NCBI RefSeq assembly: GCF_004362015.1
Contig: NZ_SNWW01000002.1
Location: forward strand, 62,001-126,000
Source of the DNA: Flavobacterium chryseum
GTDB taxonomy: Bacteria; Bacteroidota; Bacteroidia; Flavobacteriales; Flavobacteriaceae
Length of the DNA stretch: 64,000 nt
Reading direction: 5' to 3'
The notes under the pieces are model-generated. The model worked only from the letters and a program-made list of their open reading frames with translations. It was not told where the DNA came from and did no database searches. The position numbers were made by a program, and so were the translations under genes. Shown in pieces: positions 1-9,886 of the stretch; within the stretch, counting starts at the first letter, position 1, and each line of letters starts with the position of its first letter.

Positions 1-1424
1 TTTATGAAAGTTCCAATCCAGATTCGGCCTCCGGAATCTTCAGAAAAACTAAAAATCCTATTTGATTTTAATCCGGAAGTATTTGTCGTATTATAGTTTA
101 TGAATCTGGTAGTTCCATTTTTCAAAAAATAGATACCGCGATCCCAGCTTCCTACCCAGATATTTTGTTTACTATCTATGAATATAGTCTGAATATCAAC
201 AGCATCAAGACCGGAATAGTAACTTTGATTGTTTTTGTTAACATGGATATAGGTTTTAGCCGAAAGATTATAAATATCAAGTCCGCCGCCTTCATTACTT
301 ATTATCAGATTACCCTTTTTATCTTTTATAACTGATGTTACATAGCTTGTTTGCAAGGAATTATCATTATTAACAAGTGACTCAAGTGAATTAAATTTAT
401 TATTAGGCTTATCAAATACTCCAAGCCCTTTATTGAAATAACCTAGCCAAAGTCTTTTTTCCTTGTCTTCGTATAAGGACCATACGGAATTCGACTTTAA
501 ACTAAAATTATTGTATTTACTGTGCAGGTATTTTTGAAGTACTTCTCCTTTATAATTTACAACTAATAATCCATCATTTTCTGTACCGCAAAGTATATAA
601 TCCTGACTACTTTGTATAATAGATAAGATTTTATTTTTAGTAATAAAAAAATTCTCAAATTGATAGTTATCCGTTTCAGGTTTAATTTTTATCAGGCCAT
701 TTTCAGTCGTTCCCAACCATAAATATCCAAATTTGTCTATAACTACACTTTCTGTATCATCTAACAAAGGTTCTCTTTTAAACTTGTCTTTATAAACATG
801 TTTTACTTTTCCGTTTACATCTATCTCTAAAAGTCCATAACTGGTTCCTAAATAAATAATTCCCTGCTTATTTTTTACAGAACATTTGATTAAAAAATTT
901 GGTTTTTCTAAAACTTTTGAGTGAACTAAGGATGCTTTTAAAGTTTTTACATTTAGTTTAAATAATCCAAAACCATAAGCACCTAAAATTATGTCGCCAT
1001 TGTTATCTTCAATAATTGTTTTTATAGTAATTGGCTGTTTATAGCCTTTTACAATTGCATCCTGAATATTGATTTTAGTAAAATTATCCAGATCCCTATT
1101 GTATAAACATAAACCTTCATCTGTACCAATCCATAAGTTATTTTTAGAATCAATAAAAGTGGCATAGATAAAGTTACTGTTTACTGAACCTGATTTTTTA
1201 TCATGTTTATATCCAAAATAATTTACCCCGTCATATCGATATAATCCTGCGCCGTTTGTACCTATCCAAATAAAACCATTTTGATCCTGAATTATAGACG
1301 AAATAGCTCTTTTTGAAGTAGTTTCCTGTATGCTTCTAAATTGGTAGTTTTCAAATTTATCCTGAGAAAACAGACAATTTATAAGCCCAAAGCAACACAG
1401 AAGAATATATTTGATATTTTTCAT
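1..1424 (-). CDS. Two-component regulator propeller protein, 3' end outside window
   Basis: The reading frame opens with an ATG at 1424 and stays open to the left edge, so at least 474 residues are present and the C-terminus is missing. It begins with a signal peptide (KNIKYILLCCFGLINCLFSQ) and then has repeated blades of the form WIGTNGAGLYRYDG, WIGTDEGLCLYN, ILGAYGFGLFKLN and WVGSWDRGIYFLKN, the Reg_prop beta-propeller signature. In Bacteroidota such propellers form the periplasmic sensor of hybrid two-component systems or propeller kinases that respond to glycans. The kinase or output part would lie beyond the window, so the exact class is inferred. It follows the GH3 gene on the same strand, separated by a terminator hairpin. 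Confidence 0.8.
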   Translation of the reverse strand, partial: MKNIKYILLCCFGLINCLFSQDKFENYQFRSIQETTSKRAISSIIQDQNGFIWIGTNGAGLYRYDGVNYFGYKHDKKSGSVNSNFIYATFIDSKNNLWIGTDEGLCLYNRDLDNFTKINIQDAIVKGYKQPITIKTIIEDNNGDIILGAYGFGLFKLNVKTLKASLVHSKVLEKPNFLIKCSVKNKQGIIYLGTSYGLLEIDVNGKVKHVYKDKFKREPLLDDTESVVIDKFGYLWLGTTENGLIKIKPETDNYQFENFFITKNKILSIIQSSQDYILCGTENDGLLVVNYKGEVLQKYLHSKYNNFSLKSNSVWSLYEDKEKRLWLGYFNKGLGVFDKPNNKFNSLESLVNNDNSLQTSYVTSVIKDKKGNLIISNEGGGLDIYNLSAKTYIHVNKNNQSYYSGLDAVDIQTIFIDSKQNIWVGSWDRGIYFLKNGTTRFINYNTTNTSGLKSNRIFSFSEDSGGRIWIGTFI

Positions 1425-1555
1425 TTACATTTTAATATTTATCAATTCTATTTGAAATAAAATTTATAATTGATTTTTATTTAATCATATCTAAAACAAT
1501 ATTAATAAAACTAAACAGAACACTTACTTTTTTTATCCAGATTTACCATATTGCT

Positions 1556-1603
1556 AAAAACCTGAGTAGATTAATGGCCTCAAAAGGATTAATCGTACTC
1601 AGG
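1556..1603 (-). terminator. Intrinsic terminator after the GH3 gene
   Basis: Arms 1561-1575 and 1588-1603 pair over 15 bases with one bulge (CCTGAGTA/TACTCAGG outside, GATTAAT/ATTAATC inside). Read on the minus strand the hairpin is followed by TTTTT. It lies about 65 bases past the GH3 stop codon. The rest of the gap 1425-1668 shows no gene. Confidence 0.75.
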
Positions 1604-1668
1604 CTGTAGATTGCTTAAAAATAAATTAAATCCCGAAGTTATTTTTTTGTTTTTAAGTTCATTAGCAT

Positions 1669-3954
1669 TTATTTTAGTTCGAATTTAGTGGTAAGACCTT
1701 CATTAGAATTCCAGCCTACCATAATATTAAACAAACCGGCTTCGGTTAAAAAATTACCATTGTTGTCATAAAATCCAAGTTCCTTATCTGTTAAAGTAAA
1801 CTGAACGGTTTTTGTTTCTCCTTTTTTTAATGCAATAAGCTCAAAACCTTTTAATTCCTTAACAGGTCTAACCACACTGGCAACAGCATCATTTACATAT
1901 AATTGAACTATTTCTTTTCCATCAACATTTCCGGTATTGGTAACATCAACACTTAGTTCAATTTTTTCTCCTTTCTGGAAGGAAGTTTTTGCTAATTTCA
2001 GATTTTTATATTCAAAGGAAGTATAGCTTAATCCATAACCAAATGGATATAATGGTGTTTTTTCGACATCAATATAATGAGACCAAAAAGCGTTTTGATC
2101 TTTATTGGCTGGTCGTCCTGTATTGTACAAATTGTAATAAATTGGACACTGTCCTACGTTTCTTGGGAATGACATTGTCAGCTTACCACTTGGGTTGTAA
2201 TCTCCGTACAAAACCTGTGCAATTGCATTTCCGGATTGGGTACCTAACTGCCATGCTTCAACAATAGCAGGAATATTTTCTGCTGCCCACGGTAATGCCA
2301 GCGGACGCCCGTTATTTAAAACCAAAATAATATTAGGATTTACTTTGTAAACTTCCTCTAATAATTGCTGCTGATTCCCAGGCAGACCTAATTCAGTTCT
2401 ACTGCGTCCTTCACCACTTTGAAAACCAATTTCTCCTAAAACCATTACCACAACTTCTGCTTGTTTGGCTGCATTTTTCGCAGCTTCAAATCCGGAAAAA
2501 TCAGTTGTATTAATTTTTACTTCATCAACAAATACTTGTTTATTTAATGCCACATCAGTTCCTTTTTCATAAACCAAAGTGTTGTTTTTATATTGCTGCA
2601 TTCCTTCAAGAACCGATATAGCTGTATTATCATCAGCCGCAATTCTCCAACTTCCGAGCGGACTGGTTTTATCATTTGCCAAAGCACCAATTAAAGCGAT
2701 TTTCACTCCTTCTTTTTTTAATGGCAACAGTTTTTTATCATTCTTCAATAAAACTATTGATTTTTTAGCCATATCCAGAACAGCTTCATTATTGGCCTTG
2801 TTTCCAATACTTGATTTTTCACGGGATTCATCACAATATTTGTATGGATTATCAAACAAACCTAATTCAAATTTTACTCTAAGAATTCTGCGAACAGCAT
2901 CGTCGATCACATTTTCTTTTACCAATCCTTTTTTTACCAAATTGGCCAATTCTGTTACATAAACATTTGATTCCATATCCATATCAGAGCCTGCAACAGC
3001 GGCTTTTTGAGCGGCATCGGCTGCATCGACTGCGTAACCGTGGGTAATCATTTCGGCTATAGAAGCCCAGTCAGAAACGACAAAACCATCAAATTTCCAG
3101 GCTCCTTTTAAAATGTCTCTTTGCAAAAAACTATTTCCGGTTGCCGGAACTCCATTTAATGTATTAAATGAATTCATGAAAGTACGAATTCCGGCATCGA
3201 CAGTCGCTTTAAAAGGTGGTAATACACTATTGTACAATTTAGAATTACTCATGTCGACACTATTGTATTCCCTGCCTGCTTCTACAAAACCATAACCTGC
3301 AAAATGTTTGGCGCAAGCAATAATAGAGGTGTTAGCACTTAAGCTCTCTCCCTGAAACCCTTTAACACGAGCAGTAGCAATTTTGCTGCCCAGATAAGGA
3401 TCTTCTCCGGCACCTTCCATTACGCGTCCCCATCTTGCATCATTCGAGATATCTACATTAGGTGCAAAAGTCCAGTTTAATCCTGAAGCAGAAGCTTCTA
3501 TAGCAGCAACATGCGCCGAATTTTTAATGGCTTCTAAATCCCAACTTGCAGCTTCTGCCAACGGGATAGGGCTGAGAGTTTTATAACCATGTATCACATC
3601 AAAACCAAAAAGTAACGGAATGCCAAGACGGGTTTCTTCAACAGCAATTTTTTGTACGGCCCTTACTTCTTTAACGCCTCGTACACTTAGCATAGAACCT
3701 ACCAATCCTTTCTTTATATTATTGTATTTTTCTTCATTAGAACCTGATTCGGGTTTTGGACCTGTAACATCCCATGAACCATTGTATTGATTCATTTGCC
3801 CTACTTTTTCTTCTAATGTCATTTCTTTCATTAAAATTGAAATCCGGTCTTCAATTGGTTTACTGGTATCCAGGTATTTTTTTGATTGCGCGTATCCATT
3901 TCCAAACACAATTAGCAGTAAAAAGGCATATTTTTTAATTTGTTTTTTCATCAT
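1669..3954 (-). CDS. bglX: Glycoside hydrolase family 3 beta-glucosidase (BglX type)
   Basis: This 761-residue exported enzyme should remove non-reducing beta-linked sugars, most often glucose, from oligosaccharides in the periplasm. A signal peptide ends near residue 23 (GNGYAQS). The GH3 N-terminal barrel follows, with the KHFAGYG motif near 217 and the catalytic nucleophile region GFVVSDW with Asp295. The GH3 C-terminal alpha/beta sandwich and a fibronectin-III-like C-terminal domain (about 660-760) complete the usual BglX order and length. The start could be Met1 or Met2. It lies just downstream of the fructan operon but behind that operon's terminator and has its own terminator, so it is probably a separate unit. 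Substrate linkage cannot be read from sequence alone. Confidence 0.9.
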   Translation of the reverse strand: MMKKQIKKYAFLLLIVFGNGYAQSKKYLDTSKPIEDRISILMKEMTLEEKVGQMNQYNGSWDVTGPKPESGSNEEKYNNIKKGLVGSMLSVRGVKEVRAVQKIAVEETRLGIPLLFGFDVIHGYKTLSPIPLAEAASWDLEAIKNSAHVAAIEASASGLNWTFAPNVDISNDARWGRVMEGAGEDPYLGSKIATARVKGFQGESLSANTSIIACAKHFAGYGFVEAGREYNSVDMSNSKLYNSVLPPFKATVDAGIRTFMNSFNTLNGVPATGNSFLQRDILKGAWKFDGFVVSDWASIAEMITHGYAVDAADAAQKAAVAGSDMDMESNVYVTELANLVKKGLVKENVIDDAVRRILRVKFELGLFDNPYKYCDESREKSSIGNKANNEAVLDMAKKSIVLLKNDKKLLPLKKEGVKIALIGALANDKTSPLGSWRIAADDNTAISVLEGMQQYKNNTLVYEKGTDVALNKQVFVDEVKINTTDFSGFEAAKNAAKQAEVVVMVLGEIGFQSGEGRSRTELGLPGNQQQLLEEVYKVNPNIILVLNNGRPLALPWAAENIPAIVEAWQLGTQSGNAIAQVLYGDYNPSGKLTMSFPRNVGQCPIYYNLYNTGRPANKDQNAFWSHYIDVEKTPLYPFGYGLSYTSFEYKNLKLAKTSFQKGEKIELSVDVTNTGNVDGKEIVQLYVNDAVASVVRPVKELKGFELIALKKGETKTVQFTLTDKELGFYDNNGNFLTEAGLFNIMVGWNSNEGLTTKFELK

Positions 3955-4156
3955 AGTTTTTTAAGTTTTTGCAGCGTTGTTAAATTATGTAGGTGATAGT
4001 AGATTATATTTTTTTTATTATAATTTATTTTGCATACTATAATTTTACCAGTTCATTTACATGAAATCAGTAAATTCCGAGGTTGTAAATGTAATTTTCC
4101 TGAATTCATTAGGGTAGAACATTTGAAGCATTATGTGCGACAAATGGTGTATTTAC

Positions 4157-4190
4157 ATAAAAAAGCCCGATATCAAAAGATATCAGGCTT
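4157..4190 (-). terminator. Intrinsic terminator of the fructan operon
   Basis: Arms 4163-4174 and 4179-4190 (AAGCCTGATATC / GATATCGGGCTT on the minus strand, one G-U pair) with a TTTT loop are followed by a TTTTTT run. It sits about 60 bases after the fructokinase stop and marks the likely operon end. The remaining gap to the GH3 start (3955-4252) is AT-rich and shows no convincing gene; no clear -7 element was found for GH3. Confidence 0.8.
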
Positions 4191-4252
4191 AACTTTTAAA
4201 AACATAACCACTCATTCAATTGAATACTATTGTTACCTTTTTAGAACAAAAA

Positions 4253-5158
4253 TTAATTTTTAATTCCAGACATTAATTTTTCAATTTGAGAATACGAAAT
4301 CTCTGGATTGGCTCCAGGTGCTTCAGCTACTAACGCCCCCATTGCACAGGCAAAATCGATAGCGTATTGAGGTTCTTTTCCGGTAAGCAGTGATGTAATC
4401 AAAGCTGCCACAAACGAATCTCCTGCTCCTACTGTATCGGCAACCTGAATAGGATAGCCACCGTTTTCATAAAGTTGACCTTCCCACATTAACAAAGCTC
4501 CATGCTTGCCTCTTGTGACGCACATAGCATTGACTCCGGTTCTCTCTGCAATTAAGTTCATATTATCTTCCAAACTTTTAAAGGGAGACTTCATAGCTAC
4601 AGTGATTTCTAACAATTCCTCATCATTGAATTTAATAAAATTGGCAGCATTCATTAATTGCTCCAGCATTTCATAAGAATAATGTGGTTTCCTTAAATTA
4701 ACATCAAAAACCTTATATATATTGACATTTAACAACCATTCTAAAGCCAGCCTTGACACCTCATCCCTACAGACTAAACTGCCATAAATTAAGACATCAG
4801 CTTCCACAACCTTTTTTTTAGCCTGATCATTTAAAACAATTTTATCCCAGGCCGCAGGATATGCAATTTCATAAGTTGCTGATCCACGATCATTTAAAGT
4901 AACATTGACCAAACCAGTTGGAAAATCTTCTGAAGTGACAATTGTATTTGTCTCAAGTCCTAAACTTTTTACGTGATCAACTATTGCTTTTCCATTTTCA
5001 TCATTTCCCACGCAACTAATCATGGCCACCTCGCAGCCTATTGTTTTCATTCGCAAAGCCACGTTTAATGGTGCCCCTCCAATCTTTTTTTCATTGGCAA
5101 AAACATCCCAAAGCACCTCTCCGTAGGCCACTGCCTTAAGGTTTTTTCCGTTATTCAT
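4253..5158 (-). CDS. PfkB-family fructokinase
   Basis: A cytoplasmic sugar kinase of 301 residues that most likely phosphorylates fructose released by the GH32 enzymes of this operon. The PfkB fold is shown by GEVLWDVF near the start, the GGAPLNVA substrate-binding stretch (27-34) and the ATP-site/catalytic motif DTVGAGDSF with Asp247. A longer frame reaches back to 5248, but that would overlap the upstream GH32-like gene; the ATG at 5158 leaves a 23-base gap like the other operon gaps, so I chose it. Last gene of the operon, matching the position of a fructokinase in the Bacteroides levan locus. Fructose specificity is inferred from context. Confidence 0.88.
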   Translation of the reverse strand: MNNGKNLKAVAYGEVLWDVFANEKKIGGAPLNVALRMKTIGCEVAMISCVGNDENGKAIVDHVKSLGLETNTIVTSEDFPTGLVNVTLNDRGSATYEIAYPAAWDKIVLNDQAKKKVVEADVLIYGSLVCRDEVSRLALEWLLNVNIYKVFDVNLRKPHYSYEMLEQLMNAANFIKFNDEELLEITVAMKSPFKSLEDNMNLIAERTGVNAMCVTRGKHGALLMWEGQLYENGGYPIQVADTVGAGDSFVAALITSLLTGKEPQYAIDFACAMGALVAEAPGANPEISYSQIEKLMSGIKN

Positions 5159-5181
5159 TCTGAAATTATTTATTATTAATG

Positions 5182-6738
5182 TTATTCTGGTTGCGTAAGC
5201 TGAAGATTTGAAATCACAGTATTCTGTCCTTCTGCAATTAATCCCCATTTATTTTTGTCTCTTCCGTAAATACGGTTTGTAAGTGCTGTTTTGCCGTTAA
5301 TGTAAATCACTACAACACTTCCTTCTGCAATTATTTCAATATTATATTTAACATTGGCCTGAAATTGAAAGGGTATTCCGGTAGTTTCCTGTGAAGCCGA
5401 ATTGTACCCTATTACTTTGCCTTTAGCAATATCAAAAGCTATTTTATAATAACTGCCCGAATCATTGGTATGAAAAACAATTCCTGCAGTACCCGAATTA
5501 TTTGCTAAGGTAACTTCTGTTTTTATTTTGGCTTTTTTACCGATAGCTTTAAAAGTTACCATTGCTTTATCTGCAGTACCTGACAAAGTATAATTTCCAT
5601 TATTTGTTGTCACACTTCCTAAAGTAGCATCTACTTCTGCACTGCTGTTTTTCTTGGAAAATAAATCCACAACGGCTTTTGGCGATTGCATTCCTAAAGT
5701 ACCATCAGTATTTTGTATCAATTCATGAATGACCATATTACCTGCCCAATCTTTATTTCCAAGATCGTTCTCGGGAGTTTTTCTGGCATTCCATCCAAAA
5801 ACATATCTTTTATTTCCATCAGAAGCTGTTTTTCCGGCATAAAAATATTCCCCGTCAATCCTGTCATTTTGTGGTGTGGTCCACGGGCCATTAATTGATG
5901 ATGCCATTTTGTAATGTGTTCCTTTATTACTACTCCAGTTTTCAGAAAAAATCAGATACCAATAATTACCCATTTTAAATATGTCGGCACATTCCATCAT
6001 CAAATAATTTTCCTGAGATGTTGTCGTATATATCGGGTTTTGAACGTCCCATATTCCTGAAGCCAGATCAGCACTTGTAAAATGCAATAAAACTGCTTTT
6101 CTTCCCGGTTCGGTCTGTGTACTGACAATCATTGAATACTTTTTCAATTCTTCATTATAAAACACATGAGGATCTCTGAAGTCATAATTATAATAACCTG
6201 CCGGCGCCGTAATTTTAAACAAAGGGATTTTTGTCCAGTTTTTTAAATCCGTACTTGTCGCGCACAATACACTCTCTCTGGCATTAGATTGCAAAAAAGC
6301 AGGTAAACCATTATGTCCGGTGTAATAAAAATAATAAAGATTACCGATTTTTACAACTGATCCCGTGCCAACGGCAAAATCAGGATCAGTATTTTCGCCG
6401 TATGGAATAGTTTGCCCTTCGTAGGTAAAATGAGCTAAATCTGTACTTAAAAATTCATGAATATCATGAAAGCCTTTTCCGGCTGGTTTATTCTGTGCAT
6501 CGTGAAGAAAGTAAATGTGAAATTTTCCGTTATCAAAGAATGGCATTATATCTCCTGTAAATCCTGCACTAAAATACGGATCGTTTGCTCCCATCCATTG
6601 TGCCGGCGGCGCAGGAAAAACACTTGCTATCTCAGACTCCCCACCCGAAATTGAACCTCCGGAATAATTTTCATCCTGACTACAGGAAAGAAGCGAAAAA
6701 AACAGGAGAGTTATTGTTATTATATTTTTATATTTCAT
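5182..6738 (-). CDS. Divergent GH32-like lipoprotein (putative levan/fructan hydrolase)
   Basis: This 518-residue lipoprotein has a signal peptide with lipobox LLSC (Cys19). A five-bladed GH32-type propeller is indicated by three motifs: TGDIMPFFDNGKFHIYF, where Asp63 occupies the place of the nucleophile; FRDP with Asp189; and MMECAD with Glu249 as likely acid/base. The usual WMNDPNG box is not preserved, so it belongs to a distant GH32 branch. Residues about 365-518 form a concanavalin-like beta-sandwich (SGTAGIVFHTNDSGSYYKIA). Its place behind the SusC/D/E-like genes suggests a surface or periplasmic enzyme acting on fructan, perhaps the endo-acting member, but this is inference. Gaps to its neighbours are 19 and 23 bases, so it is cotranscribed. 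Confidence 0.8.
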   Translation of the reverse strand: MKYKNIITITLLFFSLLSCSQDENYSGGSISGGESEIASVFPAPPAQWMGANDPYFSAGFTGDIMPFFDNGKFHIYFLHDAQNKPAGKGFHDIHEFLSTDLAHFTYEGQTIPYGENTDPDFAVGTGSVVKIGNLYYFYYTGHNGLPAFLQSNARESVLCATSTDLKNWTKIPLFKITAPAGYYNYDFRDPHVFYNEELKKYSMIVSTQTEPGRKAVLLHFTSADLASGIWDVQNPIYTTTSQENYLMMECADIFKMGNYWYLIFSENWSSNKGTHYKMASSINGPWTTPQNDRIDGEYFYAGKTASDGNKRYVFGWNARKTPENDLGNKDWAGNMVIHELIQNTDGTLGMQSPKAVVDLFSKKNSSAEVDATLGSVTTNNGNYTLSGTADKAMVTFKAIGKKAKIKTEVTLANNSGTAGIVFHTNDSGSYYKIAFDIAKGKVIGYNSASQETTGIPFQFQANVKYNIEIIAEGSVVVIYINGKTALTNRIYGRDKNKWGLIAEGQNTVISNLQLTQPE

Positions 6739-6757
6739 TTTGCTGGTTTCAGAGTGA

Positions 6758-8155
6758 TTAATCTTTAGCTAAATAATTGATACTGTTTTGTGTCAAGAGC
6801 CTAATATTGGTAATAAATTCATTGGCCTGACTTGGTACTCCACTGCTATTGGTTTCATTATACCAATCGTAAGCTCCCATCGAAATCACGATCACATTTT
6901 TATTAGCTGATGTATTTGGAAACTCTGCAATGGTAACTCTTCCGTCAAGATTATTATCCCAGGCCTCGCTGGCTAAGTTGTTTCCACCTGTTTGGTTTCT
7001 CCAGCCTTCGCCATTACCATAACCTCCCCATTCCGGTACAAACCACCATGCGGTATGGTTTAATCTGAAAGTTCCGCCTTGTAACAGATTCGCTTTTCCA
7101 GCTTCATAAGTTGTTAAACCTTCAAAGATTGGATGATTTTCATGCCCTTTAAACGACATTCCCCAAGAGTTTGCATCTACAAATCCGTTTGGAGGAAAAT
7201 CCCCAAAAACATTATTCGGTCCTTTTCCTGAAGGAACAATTCCCAAAGCATCTACATATTGAGAGGCAAAAGACGTCAGAAGTAAATTCCCACCGTTAGC
7301 TCTGAAATTCTTTAAAGCTGCAGTGACAGCAGGTTTGTATGTAACTGCCGGTAAATTGGCAGCAGAATCAAAATGCCACCAGATTAGATCAACATCGCTT
7401 AAATCGGCACCATTTTCAACACTGCTAAATGAAATATATTTCGCTCCGCTAAAAGTTGAAAAGAACCAATTAACAGCAGTAACTTCGTCCATATTAGTAA
7501 TTTCAGCTCTTGTAGCAGCTGTTCCTAAAAAGGCAACTACTAATCCAGTTATCGGCAAACCGACGTTAGCGGTATAGTTTACGCTTTTTCCTTTAGAAGT
7601 TATTACGAAAGTTACAGCATTTGTAAAATCAATCGTAGCTCCGGATGCAGGTGAAATGGAAACTCCTTCTGTCAATTCAATAATTGGTTTTAAAGCTGTT
7701 AAATTTGAACCCTCTGGCAATGTCAGGGTAATGGTCCTGTTTAAATCGTTTACCGTTGCTGCAACTCCATTAATGGTAAAACTTTTAATAGGACTTAAAA
7801 CCATAGTGGTGACTGTATAATCTTTGTACAAATTGCCATTAATCACTCTAAACTTTACCGGATTTGAATAATTAGTCGGTACTGTTAGATCTAAATTTGA
7901 TGTTGACCCTTCTTGTAGTACTATTTCGGGTTTTACAGCTGTGATGTCTGATCCATAAGGCATCGTGACATTTATTTTTCCGGTTTTCTGGTCAATTTCG
8001 CCTGCAACTCCATTTATTTTAAATGAATTTACATTAGACGGTGAATTGACATCAAAACCACTACTCTCAAAACTGTTTTCGCAGGCGGTAACCATAAAAA
8101 ACATTGACAGTATCAAAGACACTCTGGTCCAATTTTTATATATAAATTTTCTCAT
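6758..8155 (-). CDS. DUF4960-type surface lipoprotein in the SusE position
   Basis: A 465-residue lipoprotein (lipobox VTAC, Cys25). Two tandem Ig-like domains come first, each beginning with a S-F-x-I-N-G-V-A motif (about 44-115 and 123-200). The C-terminal part (about 205-465) matches what I know of DUF4960: DLIWWHFDSAANLP, NGGNLLLTSFASQY, a Trp-rich stretch near 345-380 and VIVISMGAYDWY, resembling a glutamine-amidotransferase-like or ThuA-like fold. It is encoded directly after SusD, where the Bacteroides levan locus carries a surface levan-binding lipoprotein, so surface fructan binding is the likely job. No catalytic residues can be named. Confidence 0.75.
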   Translation of the reverse strand: MRKFIYKNWTRVSLILSMFFMVTACENSFESSGFDVNSPSNVNSFKINGVAGEIDQKTGKINVTMPYGSDITAVKPEIVLQEGSTSNLDLTVPTNYSNPVKFRVINGNLYKDYTVTTMVLSPIKSFTINGVAATVNDLNRTITLTLPEGSNLTALKPIIELTEGVSISPASGATIDFTNAVTFVITSKGKSVNYTANVGLPITGLVVAFLGTAATRAEITNMDEVTAVNWFFSTFSGAKYISFSSVENGADLSDVDLIWWHFDSAANLPAVTYKPAVTAALKNFRANGGNLLLTSFASQYVDALGIVPSGKGPNNVFGDFPPNGFVDANSWGMSFKGHENHPIFEGLTTYEAGKANLLQGGTFRLNHTAWWFVPEWGGYGNGEGWRNQTGGNNLASEAWDNNLDGRVTIAEFPNTSANKNVIVISMGAYDWYNETNSSGVPSQANEFITNIRLLTQNSINYLAKD

Positions 8156-8174
8156 GTTGCTGTTCTTAAATAGA

Positions 8175-9866
8175 TTAATAACCCGGATTTTGTTTGTATA
8201 ATCCCTGACTGAAATTAATTTGTTTCAAAGGAATCGGGCAATACTCTTCCTTATGCGCATCAAAAAAGGCGTCCTGATAATAGGTGCGTTTTGTTTTTTC
8301 ACCTGCATAAAAATCATTCAATACCTGATCTGTAACACCCCAACGAACTAAATCAAAGAAACGATTTCCTTCCATAGCCAATTCTAAACGGCGCTCAAAA
8401 CGCATCGCTTTACGGGCAAAATCCTGTGTCCAGTTGCAATTAACCCCGTCAACATAAGTATTAATTTTAAAATTATTTACATACGTAAGTCGTCCTGTAC
8501 TCTGAGCCGCACGTTCTCTAATCTGATTGATTAATGGTAAAGCTTCTGATTGTCTTCCCAGTTCAATCAAAGCTTCGGCACGCATTAAAATCACATCAGC
8601 ATAACGAATCTGGATTCTATTTTTTGAATTCCCGTAAAACGGATCAATATTTACCACACAGCTACAGTTTGGCGCCACGTTTTCTTTTAATGAAGCAAAA
8701 TAGCCGTATGTCCCCGGAGATCTTACCCAGGCTTCCACATATAAAAATTCCGGATCATATTTATAAGGCAAACCCGGCATGGCAACAGTGTGATACAATC
8801 TTGGATCAACCGTATTGGCGTCAATATTTTTATAGTCAAAATCCTGATTGTTATAGGTGTCAAATTCTGGCAGACCATTTGAACCCGTTTTAAAAGCATT
8901 TACTAAATTTTGGCTTGGCTTATGAAAATCGCAGCATCCCAAACCCTGAGGAGTTGACAGGACATCCGAAAAATTTAATCTTCCGTATAAAGTTCCATCA
9001 TTATCTGAAAATTGAATTGAGAAAATCGATTCAGCTCCGTTTTCAAAAGTTCCCGGCAAAAAGTTATTCGCAAAATCAGGTTCCAAGCTTGCTTTTCCGA
9101 TTACTTTGTCTGTCGCAGCAATTACTTCCTGTAAATGCTGTTGGTTGATTCCTGTTACTTTATAACTATCATCTTGCGTATAAGCCTGATACAAACGGGT
9201 TTTTGCCAGATAAGCATAAGCTGCTTTTTGAGTAGCACGTCCAACCTGCGGCTGATTTTCCGGTAAAGCATCGGCGGCAGCCTGAAAATCTCCAGCAATT
9301 TTATTCCAAAGTTCTTCGTTTGACAGTGCCTTATTTGAGATCGTTTTATACTCTTCTATCGGAATGTCTTCTGTGATGTAAGGAACGTTCCTGAACATAA
9401 TTTTCAGCATAAAGTAAAAATGTCCTCTTAAAAAACGCATTTCAGCCATACGTGTTTTCTTTAACGGATAATCGGCTTCCGAAATTTGTTCTAATGCTTT
9501 TAAGGCTTTATTCGCTCTTGAAACCCCCACATAACTGATGTACCAGAAATTATCTAATTCACCAAAATCCGGTCTGATATTATTGGAGACTTCAAAAAAG
9601 TGAAAATCCTGAATATCATTTGTTCCGCTTCCGCCTTTGTAGGCATCGTCAGAACGTACATTTCCAAATGGCCATAAACTATATGGTGAATCATAATGGT
9701 CGTTTCCTAATTGTGCGTAAGCCGCATTCATAAATCCTTCTACCGATTGTGGTGTTACAATATCTTCTTCAGACAACACACCACGCGGATCATTTTCCAG
9801 AAAATCAGAACAGGAAGTAAATATTCCCATCACTAAAAACCCTGCTATATATAGTATCTTTTTCAT
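8175..9866 (-). CDS. SusD/RagB-family outer-membrane lipoprotein
   Basis: A 563-residue surface lipoprotein that caps the adjacent SusC transporter and binds glycan at the cell surface. The signal peptide has lipobox FTSC (Cys19), followed by SDFLENDPRG, typical of SusD proteins. The N-terminal TPR-like helical part (about 40-300) carries ALxxMRFLRGHFYF-like sequence at AEMRFLRGHFYFML, and the C-terminal part has RIQIRYADVILMRAEALIELG and RFFDLVRWG, hallmark SusD motifs. A 20-base gap separates it from SusC. Fructan (levan or inulin) is the inferred ligand from the GH32 and fructokinase neighbours. Confidence 0.95.
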   Translation of the reverse strand: MKKILYIAGFLVMGIFTSCSDFLENDPRGVLSEEDIVTPQSVEGFMNAAYAQLGNDHYDSPYSLWPFGNVRSDDAYKGGSGTNDIQDFHFFEVSNNIRPDFGELDNFWYISYVGVSRANKALKALEQISEADYPLKKTRMAEMRFLRGHFYFMLKIMFRNVPYITEDIPIEEYKTISNKALSNEELWNKIAGDFQAAADALPENQPQVGRATQKAAYAYLAKTRLYQAYTQDDSYKVTGINQQHLQEVIAATDKVIGKASLEPDFANNFLPGTFENGAESIFSIQFSDNDGTLYGRLNFSDVLSTPQGLGCCDFHKPSQNLVNAFKTGSNGLPEFDTYNNQDFDYKNIDANTVDPRLYHTVAMPGLPYKYDPEFLYVEAWVRSPGTYGYFASLKENVAPNCSCVVNIDPFYGNSKNRIQIRYADVILMRAEALIELGRQSEALPLINQIRERAAQSTGRLTYVNNFKINTYVDGVNCNWTQDFARKAMRFERRLELAMEGNRFFDLVRWGVTDQVLNDFYAGEKTKRTYYQDAFFDAHKEEYCPIPLKQINFSQGLYKQNPGY

Positions 9867-9886
9867 GTTTTTTGATTTAATCTTTA

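Noticed and set aside
4030..4263. 77-codon plus-strand frame
   Set aside because: It runs through the terminator hairpin of the fructan operon and has no family features.
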